DNA of 64,000 nucleotides from Paroedura picta (taxonomy: Eukaryota > Chordata > Lepidosauria > Squamata > Gekkonidae), in assembly GCF_049243985.1 (NCBI RefSeq), contig NC_135374.1, positions 67,385,434 to 67,449,433 of the forward strand, written 5' to 3'. The position numbers and the translations under genes are program-made. Positions 55,527-64,000 of this stretch are shown one piece after another; the first letter of the stretch is position 1; each line of letters begins with the position of its first letter. Under the pieces are notes generated by a model that was not told the origin of the DNA, ran no database searches, and saw only the letters and a list, made by a program, of their open reading frames with translations.

Positions 55527-56844
55527 TCTTGTGGTGCCATTTACAGTATCTCTGAGCATATCATGCTTCCAATATCTCTCTAGACTTGTATCTGTGTGCC
55601 ACTGAGTGTATCTCTGGGCTTGTCTTTGCAATCAGTTGCATGAATCTGCTCCTACCTCTTTGCCAGTTTACTGCCCGTATTCTGAAAATGTCCCCAAACT
55701 GCCTGTCAGGTGTTCCATAAGAGCAGCAAAGTCAGGCTGGTTGTGGACCCAAGGCAGAAAGAGGTAAAGACAGAAACCAATAAAAGGAAGGCTTAATGGT
55801 CATGATATGTTTTAGAATGGGTGACGGGACAAAGGGAATTCACAAAAGATTTATACCAACCCAATCATAAACATCCTGCAACAAGTTAAAAACAATTCCC
55901 AGTTAAAACACAATTAAAAGTCAATGCACAGTTAAAATACAGTAATATTTGCAAAAACCTATTTGTTTTCTACTCAATGCCCTCTGAAATTGAACCATCT
56001 TAGAGGTCTTCCTGAATGCAGCAAGTGAAGATGCTGATTAGCAAGCCTTTCATAAAATAAAATAAAAACTTGGCAGCCTTATAATTCTTCTTTTCCATCT
56101 GTCTGGTACTCTTTTTGGTGCTCTAGCACTTGTAACTATAGAATTTATGTAGACACTTTAGTCAGTGTATTCCAGGGAGTCATGAATACTCCTTATGGCA
56201 ACATAATAGTGTGCTAAATAAAAGCAGTATTTAGAACAGGAGGAATAAAGCAGTAGTTCACATTTATGGACTCTACACTTTTATGGGCAAATTCTTTGCT
56301 TCTAATAGGTGCCTGGCAGGCAGAAATCAACTGGTGAAGATTTCCTGGCATGAAGATGCAGTTGTAAGACTCTTAAAGGGAAATAGCCTCTGCCAGTACA
56401 ATAGTAACAAACATATGAGATTTTTAGAGCTCAGCTAACTCCTGATAAAGAAAATTGATGTGACTAGTAACATTTCTTGAAATTGTCTATAATGATACTG
56501 GTTTGAATAGAGTTTAACATCACTTGAGGCATTCACTCTTTAGCACATTCTTAAATAAACATCCAGTGTGATAAAGAGTTCTGGAGAATTACATGTCATT
56601 TGGTTAGTCCTAATAACATTCTGTTATTGATTTTGAATTTTGCTTTACAAAAGCCTCTCTCCTTCCCATTCCATGTTTCCAGCTGATATGGGGAATGTGT
56701 GATTTCTCTTCTGGGCCAGTTGCAAAGTGGGTTACTTATTCAGAGTTCCTACTACCAGGAGTTTGGCCCATGAATGGACCCACAGACCCTTGTGTCATTT
56801 GCGATGCACATGGACTTTTTGGAGCTGGGTGCAAAGCTTACAAA

Positions 56845-56890
56845 ATATCAGTCAGTCAGTCAGTAACCTTTTATTGGCATAAAGCTTACA
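56845..56890 (-). repeat. Non-LTR retrotransposon 3' tail, antisense
   Basis: TCAGTCAGTCAGTAACCTTTTATTGGCAT is the reverse complement of the 3' tail seen at about 3177-3200. The flanking words CTTACAAAATAT occur before and after it (GCAAAGCTTACAAAATAT / AAAGCTTACAAAATATG), a direct repeat of about 16 bp that is the likely target-site duplication of a very short, 5'-truncated insertion. Confidence 0.75.
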
Positions 56891-57148
56891 AAATATGAGA
56901 AGTGACAATTGGAGGAGACTTTCCTTTGATCTTCTCCACTGAAGCATTTGTACTACATTTTTTTAAAAGAACCACTACTGTTTTTAAAAGTCTGATGGGC
57001 ATGTTAATTGCCTCAGAATGATGAGAGCCATTGAGTAACAAGGGAGAGAGAACTCACAAGTGAAAATGGGGAAGCCGGTCTACTCAGGTCTTCAAAATGT
57101 TGTAGCATACAAAAGGTTTATATCCAGAATGTGGAACGGTATAGCATA

Positions 57149-57290
57149 GCCTGATCTCATTGGATCTCAAAATTTAAATAGGGCTGGTACTTGTATGGAA
57201 GACCCCACAGGAGGACACCTCTGCTTCTCTCTTGCCTTGAAAACCCTATGGGACAGCCATAAGCCAACTGAGGTAGCAGCACTTTATGTA
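57149..57290 (+). mobile_element. 5S rRNA-derived SINE, diverged
   Basis: CCTGATCTCATTGGATCTCAAAA...GGGCTGGTACTTGTATGGAAGACC, then CTCTTGCCTTGAAAACCCTATGGGACAGCCATAAGCC. Same family as 39688-39888, with an internal deletion. Confidence 0.65.
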
Positions 57291-57412
57291 CAAACACAGA
57301 GGTTTAGATGGAGGAAGAATATCCAGCTTATTTACCCTCCACCATTATTCCCTGTCACTACTAATTCTACATCTGTTATGCTGAAATATGAATGTGGTGT
57401 GGGAGATTTTTG

Positions 57413-57580
57413 TCCTGACTTGGAGAACCTGCTCAACAGGGTGGGCCTTGGTTAGTACTTGGATGGGAGATCACCAAGGAATACCAAGGTCACTACATAG
57501 AGGCAGGCAATGGCAAACCACCTCTGAATGTCTCTTGCTTTGGAAATCCAACAGGGTCAACATAAGCCATTTGCAACTTG
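57413..57580 (+). mobile_element. 5S rRNA-derived SINE
   Basis: GGGCCTTGGTTAGTACTTGGATGGGAGATCACC is close to 5S rRNA; the body GAGGCAGGCAATGGCAAACCACCTCTGAATGTCTCTTGC is that of 39688-39888. It lies about 120 bp after another copy in the same orientation. Confidence 0.75.
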
Positions 57581-57661
57581 GTAGGAAAAACGGGGTGGGG
57601 GAGACTTTCCATAATTTTGATAGATGTACCCACAGTTACTTGTCAAGATGTTGCTATACAG

Positions 57662-57795
57662 CAGTGGTCCCCAATCCCTGGTCCGGGGACCGGTAACGGT
57701 CCGTGGATCAGTCGGTACCAGGCCGCGGCTCCTCCTCGTCCTCCTCCTTGGCTGCTGCCTTGGGGGCTGCCCTGCCACTTTCCCGCCAGCTCTGT
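57662..57795 (+). mobile_element. hAT-type element, truncated
   Basis: CAGTGGTCCCCAATCCCTGGTCCGGGGACCGG starts like 24390-24742 and shares the GGCTCCTCCTCGTCCTCCTC stretch of that element in inverse. The right end is missing. Confidence 0.65.
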
Positions 57796-59064
57796 TTAAG
57801 CTGTTTAGTCATTGTTCTCTGAACAACCATCTCATCCCTGCTTAAGAGTGTTTTGCCCTAGAGATGTACCACCCTACTGCCCTAGTAGTGTATGTGTGTT
57901 CCTGGATCCTCTACACTCCCCCACTTCCCAGTGGGTTTACTCTTTTGTCTTCCAAAACACTAGGTGTTTTTGCTCTTTGTTGCTTTTGTGGTCCAGGATC
58001 TGTAATTATCACTCTTTCCTAAAAATCTCACCCCTTCTTCCTTGTTTACTTCGTTCTGTGTGTTTCTGTATGTATATGCATTTTGTTTATTTTCTTTTTA
58101 AAATAAAATCCCTTCCGGTTGAATGTCTGCCTGATTTATTTGAGAGTGCTCTTAATAAAGGAAATCATGGTATAGGTGGAGAATCCCAGTTATCCACTTC
58201 TTGCTCTGTCTCCTTTGCTAATCCCCCGACTTCTTAGGAGACCGTCTGTTTGGGTAATACTTGGAACATAGGGTTGGACTCATCAACTCATGAGTAAAGA
58301 ACTGGTGATGGCATGAATCTTCATTGCCTCCACTTCCTGCTACAACCCCCTATAAAGCTGATATTGAAGATTGGTGGCAGAGTAATAGGAACACTATGAA
58401 ACACAATCAGGAAGTCTGCAGCTTGAAAGAGTAATTGCCCATGTATTTTCACACTAGTAGAATGGCCTTCCACTTGCACAAGAGCATTTTGAAATCCAAA
58501 CCATGATTTGAATTTAAAACAAACAAGCAAAAATCTTTAAAAGGCTTAAAAGGATTGCAGAATTAAGTTTAATACAGGATGAACCCTGCTGCTTTATGAT
58601 ATTTTCATCCTCTCTTGGGTAATAATAAAACTAATAATCCTATCAGTCCACATGGTGGCAGCTATAATCCACAAGGAAGAAGTTAAAAGGGAAGTCTTCA
58701 CTCAAATGTAATTGGTACCAAGGCCACTGAATTTCATGGATGGAGTTTTAGGTCAATTTTTTAAAACAGAAAATATAATTTATATATTTGTACCACTCCT
58801 TCTGTCCTCAAAGACAAAGAGACATTTATTTGCGATCATTTAGACCAGTGTAACCATCGGCATATATGTACCACAAAGAAAGGGTGTCCTTTTGTGTTTC
58901 AGCCTTGAGAAGTCTCACAAATAGTCTAATCTCACACCTCTCTGTATAATTACATATTTTCTTCTCAGGAGACTCCAGTCCCACTCTGCTGTTATAAGCA
59001 ACTACTGGCATGTATTTTTAATTGTTTTCTACTTGTGTGCATCTGTGTCTACTGCTTTCACCAG

Positions 59065-59256
59065 ATACGCCGTGGTGCTCTCCTATCAAAGTGAAATATG
59101 GCTATGCAAACTGCAGAAGTCCTTACGGAGCGTATTACAAAAATGTCCTGGGAACAAAATGTGATATTCGTTGTCAGAAAGGTTATGAACTGCATGGTCC
59201 CCAGCAGCTTATTTGTCAGTCAAATAAACGCTGGTCTGGTAAAGTTTTGTGCAAAC
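59065..59256 (+). CDS. SRPX: SRPX exon 3 (sushi domain 1)
   Basis: 192 bp. The acceptor is TTTCACCAG (59056-59064) and the donor AAAC|GTAAGT at 59257. With flanking bases it encodes DTPWCSPIKVKYGYANCRSPYG..., KCDIRCQKGYELHG, ICQSNKRWSGKVLCK. The cysteine, Gly-Tyr and Trp pattern is that of a sushi (CCP) module and follows human SRPX closely (TPWCSPIKVKYG, RCDIRCQKGYELHG, ICQSNKRWS). Phase 1 at both ends, as is typical of shuffled extracellular modules. Confidence 0.97.
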
Positions 59257-60132
59257 GTAAGTAGCTTATACTTGTACTGAAAACCTATTTTCAGCCCTAT
59301 TCTTTGCCCAGTTATTTTTTCAGCAATATTTCCATCTAATATAAAGGAAATGTGACATCGATGCTCAGCTTCTTTATCTAATATATTACATAAATAAACA
59401 GTCATTCTCTTTAAGATGTATGCACTGAAATACTATACGTAATGTCACTTCCACATGGAAGTCCTTGAGGACAGCACCCTGCCCTAAAACATGTTCCTCC
59501 ATGCTGTATCACTTTAATTTTCAAGGATATTCCAGATTACAGCTTGCTCCATGCTGAGGCAAGCGTAAACAAGGTACATCTCGACTGGGAGCCTGCTAAC
59601 TTGCCTGTTCAAGGTGACTTAAGCCAGTCATCTGCTTATAAGACAAAGGAAAGTAGAGAAAATCTTCTAGCAAAACCTAGCCCTAGTTTGTTGTGGTCAT
59701 GATCTGATACTGAGAGCATTACACATTCAGTAGTCATTTACATTCTACCTTGTAGAAAGCTTAACTTAATCAGTTTGGCTGGATGCCTTTCTTTTGTGAC
59801 CTTACACTGCTCAAACTGAGGACTTTTCTAAACTCAAACTGGCTAGCCCAAGTCTGAATCATACCATATATTTATGAAATGTGGCAGAAGAACTATCATC
59901 TTTTGGATTTGTATAATGCTTCATCTGTTACCCAATTAATACATTAATATGCATTTGCAATTCTGCCTTTCATGAGTTGGCTTGAAATTGAGTGATGGAG
60001 GACCATGCTGGCTGGGCAGAAATCGCCTCTGACTGAGCTAATTCTCAAAACAAATTCCTCATATGCCGCAATGTATGCAAAGATGCTTTTTGATCTTCCT
60101 GGTAATTTGTTGTTGGATTTCTCATCCTCTAG
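59257..60132 (+). other. SRPX: SRPX intron 3
   Basis: 876 bp intron with no repeat or gene seen. It ends TTTCTCATCCTCTAG. Confidence 0.7.
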
Positions 60133-60309
60133 AAAAACGTTGCCCTGTTCTTTCAATGCCATCTAATGGAGGATTCAAGTGTTCTGATGGTGCATATTTT
60201 AACTCCCGATGTGACTATTATTGTTCACCGGGATATCAGCTAAAAGGAGAGCGAATTGTACAGTGTATGGATAACAAATTATGGAGTGGAAAACCTGCTT
60301 CTTGTGTTG
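60133..60309 (+). CDS. SRPX: SRPX exon 4 (sushi domain 2)
   Basis: 177 bp. The acceptor is CATCCTCTAG and the donor GTTG|GTAAGT at 60310. With the base from exon 3 it reads QKRCPVLSMPSNGGFKCSDG, AYFNSRCDYYCSPGYQLKGER, CMDNKLWSGKPASCV. The six cysteines and the CSPGY and WSGKPASC motifs match the second sushi domain of human SRPX nearly residue for residue. It leaves one base; the next exon (HYR domain) was not found in the window. Confidence 0.97.
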
Positions 60310-60847
60310 GTAAGTATTGTGAGATCACTGCTTGGTCTGTATTCTTAGTGTTGAGTAAGGCCCAAATAAAGCAATTTTCAGATATAAAATCCAAACACTG
60401 CATTATTTAACCAATGCACCATAACTTTTGGAGGGTAAGGGAGAGGTGAATCATACATGCTGAAGGTGTCCATAAATTGCCATCTGAACAGTACAAAGAG
60501 TGAGTGTGCTGGTGCTATACCTGTATGTCTGTCATGAGAGAGCAGTGTCATCTATCATGAGAAACCAAACCATGATTGTGGCACATATCTAGTAGGACAA
60601 TTGCTGTAGCACTGAGTAAAGTCGGATGGAACTCCTTGAGGGGAAGCAGAAGCATGTGCTTGCTGTCCTCTGTCCTCGGAAAATACAATATAGCTTCGAC
60701 ACCACCTGACAACGATCCAGGACACTGTAGTCTTACTCAGAGTAGTAAAAGGATCCATATTGCATACTTAATGAGCTGATTTGCATAACCGTGCCTTCTA
60801 CCTTGTATACTAATTAACCAATTTGCATAACAACGCCACCCTTTCAT

Positions 60848-61075
60848 CACTGGAAGTGGCATCATCATGCCCCACTCCATGCCCTCTGCCCCGGAAGTGC
60901 TGCCATTATGCCACACACCCCTGACATTACCAGAACTGATATAATCATGTCCCCCAGGCCTCTGCCCCGGAAGTGCCACCATTATGCCACATACAGCCCC
61001 CTCCCTGGAAGTGACAGTGTCATGCCCCACCCTCTGCTCCTTGCCCAGGAAGCAATTCCCTCAGACCATGCCCCC
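60848..61075 (+). repeat. Decayed minisatellite, GGAAGTG...ATGCC units
   Basis: At least five imperfect units carry (T/C)GGAAGTG followed by a CATCATGCC- or CATTATGCC-like core and a C-rich spacer with CCTCTGCCC. Unit length varies between about 35 and 60 bp. Confidence 0.6.
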
Positions 61076-61299
61076 AACAGAAACACAGCCATCTTTTTAC
61101 CCCCCCCCCTCGTGATGTCGTTGGAAGTGACGTTCATAGACCAACCCTCCTGTGTCAGGTACCACTATTTGTCCCCTCTAGCAACACGACCAGTCAACAC
61201 TGATCAATAGCAAAGGATTTGGGACCGCCCCCAATGAAGTGATTTTAGGAAAGAAGCCATTTGTGCTAGCAGACACATGCCACGGCTCTTGCTGAAAAC

Positions 61300-61571
61300 A
61301 TGGGGACTCCTAGCAGGCCCCTGATCCTTACCACCCCACCACCAGTGTTGAGGGCTAATGCAAAAAGGCATTATATAAACGAAAATGAGGATGAAGAACT
61401 TGTTTCTGCAAAGCTCCACTTTCCATCAGCAATTGTTCACTGCAAGATTCAGAACTCCATGGATTTTGGCAAAGCAGCTGCAGGCATGTTGTCTGGAAGT
61501 GAGGAAATGTTGCTGGAAGATTACCCAGATTCACAGCCATTGATTTTTACCAGAGGACTCCCCAGCACAGG
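61300..61571 (+). pseudogene. Coding-like open frame, unrecognised (possible retrocopy or stray exon)
   Basis: From ATG at 61300 the frame reads MGTPSRPLILTTPPPVLRAN, then KRHYINENEDEELVSAKLHF and onwards to QPLIFTRGLPSTG, about 90 residues with protein-like composition and no low-complexity bias. After that (AGCACAG|GTAATT) it loses protein-like character, though the frame stays open to 61815. It does not match any part of SRPX I know. It could be a retrocopy fragment of another gene or an unannotated exon; I do not recognise the family. Confidence 0.35.
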
Positions 61572-63380
61572 TAATTTGGAAAATGGTCATTTAAGGTGGA
61601 AACAGGAGGGAGAAACCCACAGGGGTGGTATAGAACTTTTAAATAAAATGTTCTATTTATTTTCTAGGCCTCAGCCATCACACAAGTTAGGAACCTTAAG
61701 GTTGAGTTGCAAAAATAATTTATTTTTTTACAAATATTTATTTCATAAAATGCACTCATTCAGCATATTAAAAACATATTATAATTTAAAAACAACACAT
61801 TCTAAGTGCACATGAAATAGACCAACAGAATGGACCAAATGTTTTTCTACCTCAAGGGGTCTTCCTCAGTGGTCAAATTATTGTGAGGAATGCACTTATG
61901 TATAAAATCAAAATCAAAAGTCTTGCTGGGTAGCAAAGAAAAATCTATTAGGTGCTGCTCCAATTAGTCTTTCCAAGGTATCTTATGTATTTTATTTTAA
62001 TTCACTTTAAATGCCTTGACAGAATGTTTAATACTAATAGAATATGATTCTACAGGTCTATCGAATTGGCAGAGCCATTTCTCTGCACATATAGGCATTT
62101 GTCACCCTTTCCCATGTAAGAATGCACATATTGATAGCATATATATTAGTACTACCGTAAGTGTTAGCAAACATTTGCATTCATGGGCCATCCAGTATTT
62201 GTCCTTCCAATTTGTGCCTTTATAATTCTCATTAACATGTCTGTAAAACTGTATCGGTGTCATTCTAGATAGCTTTGCTGAAATGGGCTCTTACTATCTT
62301 GTCTTTTAAAATGCTTTATGCATTTGTTGCTAAAAGTAAATGCATGACTTTTGGTACTGCTGTTAAGAAATCCCTGTTTAGACTAATCTATTTTGTCATA
62401 TTTTTGACTCTTCCAACTCCTCGCTATGTTATTACAGATTAGTGTGGAGAGAGAGTGTGTGTGTGTGTGTATCTAGCAATAGTCTCCAAGCAATTAAAAT
62501 TGCTTGAAGCAGTCTGGTTCTGCAAGAAGAGTTCACTGATCCATGGATTCATAGTGAGACAGTTCCTATAGTAACACAAGGTTATTGACTTAATGTGGCA
62601 GAACTGCTCAGTAATATATAGAAACCATGCTTCTTTGCTGCTTGATAATGTTATCTCATTCCCAGTCACCCTGTATCACTGAATGCTGGAAAGATTTCAA
62701 ATTATGATCTTTGTTTAAGTACTCATTCAAACTTCTGTGCACACAGCTGTCTTACTTCTAGTGGTATTGCAGGTTGTCCAGTTAATTTTGCACAAGCGAA
62801 AGCTATCATTTTGCACGTCATTGCTCAGCCTGCTTTCAGGAGACACTGGCTACATAACATTTTATGCATACTGTTACATACCTTTTGTTTGGTTATATCC
62901 TTTTTGTACAATGATGTTATATGATTGTGACGGCCAATGGCCAATACAATAAAATGTTAACTAATTAACATACACTGGCTCATACCATGCTTCATATATT
63001 AAATCTTTAGTATGTACTCAGCTGAAAATAAAATGTGTAGCTTTAACAAACTTTTAAGAAGACAACCATATGCATGTACTGGTATTAAGAAATGTGTCTT
63101 TGGACCATATAGTGAAAATATGCCCTTAGTTAATAAAGAACAGTCAGTAACCTTCTAGCCATAAGGATGGGACTTTTGCATTCAAAACAGCTTTCAGGCT
63201 ACCTGTCTATGCACACTTATTAGGGAGTAAGTGCCATTAAATAAAGTGGAGCTTCTGTATAACTAGAACCAACTGGTTGGATTATAACAGAGATTGGGGA
63301 AGAAAGAAGAAAGGAAGCAGGACATAACTCAAATGGAGTGGGAACATTTTATTGTTGTCCAAAGTTGTCATTCTTTAGGT

Positions 63381-63460
63381 CAGATTCAGGTGAGTAGCCA
63401 TGTTGGTCTCAAGCAGCAGAACAAAGTGTGAGTCCAGTGGCATCTTTAAGACCAACATAG
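63381..63460 (+). repeat. Penelope-like repeat fragment, interrupted by a SINE
   Basis: GGTGAGTAGCCATGTTGGTCTC...TGAGTCCAGTGGCATC...AAGACCAACATAG belongs to the family at 35855. It stops where the SINE at 63461 begins; after the SINE, GTGAAGTCTGAAGAAG may be its continuation. Confidence 0.65.
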
Positions 63461-63692
63461 AGAGCCAGCTTGCTGTGGTTGTTAAGAGTGGTTAATCTGG
63501 TGAGCTGAGTTTGATTTGCTGCTAATCATATCCCTGATAGTGCTGTTCTCAGAGAGCAGTCCTGTCAGAGTTCTCTCAGCCCCACCTATCTCACGGGTTG
63601 TCTCTTGTGGGGAGAGGAAGGGAAGGCGATTGTAGGCTGCTTTGTGATTCCTTCGGGCACTGAAAAGTGGGGTATAAAAACCAACTCTTCTT
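63461..63692 (+). mobile_element. tRNA-derived SINE (second family)
   Basis: The head is AGAGCCAGCTTGCTGTGGTTG; the body is TCTCTCAGCCCCACCTATCTCAC, then GTCTCTTGTGGGGAGAGGAAGG; the tail is TAGGCTGCTTTGTGATTCC...AACCAACTCTTCTTG. Widely scattered in lizards; other copies at 50617-50882 (-) and 26210-26417 (+). Confidence 0.8.
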
Positions 63693-63774
63693 GTGAAGTC
63701 TGAAGAAGTAGTCAAAATAAGGAAAATGTGCTCAAGCCTCTGTAGGGTAAAATGTGTTGTAAAACTGAACATTA

Positions 63775-63915
63775 ATATTTATTAAAATTAAAAACCCAAG
63801 GCTTAAAATATGGCCTCGTTAAAATCCAAGTGTGCATTCAAACTAGTGCCACCACCAACCAGACGCGTTTCGGCATCGCTGCCTTTATCAGTGGTCGGGC
63901 GTAAATAAAGAAAGC
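63775..63915 (-). repeat. Penelope-like repeat with hammerhead-ribozyme-like core
   Basis: On the minus strand 63864-63891 reads CTGATAA, then a GGCA-GCGA-TGCC hairpin, then GAAACGCG. This is the layout CUGANGA-stem II-GAAA of a hammerhead ribozyme, imperfect in the first box. The surrounding sequence (ACGCGTTTCGGC...) resembles Penelope-like element ends as I remember them. The flanking helices were not resolved. Confidence 0.5.
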
Positions 63916-64000
63916 AGCATGCATGAAATACAGGAACAGATATGTCAAATATACAGTTGGCTCCTTTACATGCAGTGATATAATGTTAAATATGTAGGAC

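Larger units (their letters stand above)
54703..59064 (+). other. SRPX: SRPX intron 2
   Basis: It contains an antisense CR1 end (54988-55150), an 88-bp MITE (55431-55518), an inverted LINE tail (56845-56890), two 5S-derived SINE copies (57149-57290, 57413-57580) and a truncated hAT copy (57662-57795). The stretches 55560-56840 and 57900-59040 hold nothing I can name. Confidence 0.6.
35194..64000 (+). other. SRPX: SRPX gene, 5' part (exons 1-4)
   Basis: Four exons, all separated by phase-1 introns, encode the signal peptide, acidic linker and two sushi domains of the sushi-repeat-containing protein. SRPX is a secreted or cell-surface protein; the mammalian gene lies next to RPGR on Xp11.4 in the same relative orientation. 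The HYR domain, third sushi domain and C-terminal domain are expected downstream of the window. Confidence 0.95.
60310..64000 (+). other. SRPX: SRPX intron 4, partial
   Basis: It holds a decayed minisatellite (60848-61075), a coding-like frame (61300-61571), a LINE-like tail near 62930-62965, a Penelope-like fragment and SINE (63381-63692) and a hammerhead-like Penelope repeat (about 63775-63915). No exon encoding the HYR domain was seen. Confidence 0.6.

Noticed and set aside
1-64000. Endogenous retrovirus, LTR element or CRISPR array
   Set aside because: No paired long terminal repeats, no retroviral gene motifs and no regularly spaced direct repeats were noticed; a profile search would be needed to exclude small remnants.

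Overview
This is a stretch of a vertebrate nuclear genome, most probably from a squamate reptile (lizard, gecko or snake). The evidence is the set of interspersed repeats: tRNA-derived SINEs with Bov-B-like tails, 5S rRNA-derived SINEs, CR1/L3-type LINE fragments, many short hAT elements and Penelope-like repeats. The genes are spliced with canonical GT-AG introns, and most of the window is intron. The species cannot be named from sequence alone.

Two genes lie in tandem on the + strand. Positions 1-32563 hold the 3' part of RPGR (retinitis pigmentosa GTPase regulator), from the exon matching human exon 8 to the last exon. RPGR makes two 3' forms here, as in mammals. One is the photoreceptor-type ORF15 form: one large terminal exon (11577-13604) coding for a very Glu-rich domain and the conserved basic C-terminus, with its own poly(A) signal at 13710. 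The other is the constitutive form. It probably leaves the ORF15 exon at an internal GTAAGT donor (12009), joins exons at 24001, 27426, 29595 and 32339, and ends in a CaaX prenylation box (CVVL).

About 2.6 kb after the RPGR stop, a GC-rich promoter region leads into SRPX (sushi-repeat-containing protein, X-linked in mammals). Exon 1 (signal peptide, 35194) is followed by a 19.4 kb intron, then exons 2-4 (54643, 59065, 60133), which carry the acidic N-terminal linker and the first two sushi domains. The rest of SRPX lies beyond the window. The order and orientation RPGR-SRPX match the human X chromosome; the two genes are not known to share a pathway.

The introns are mostly repeat fossils. 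The most striking are two short palindromic insertions (35855-36002 and 42069-42235), each flanked by a perfect 12-13 bp target-site duplication. They belong to a dispersed family whose other copies carry hammerhead-ribozyme-like cores, as reported for Penelope-like elements. About a dozen short hAT-type elements are also present, several with clear 8-bp target duplications. One coding-like reading frame of unknown identity lies in SRPX intron 4 (61300-61571).
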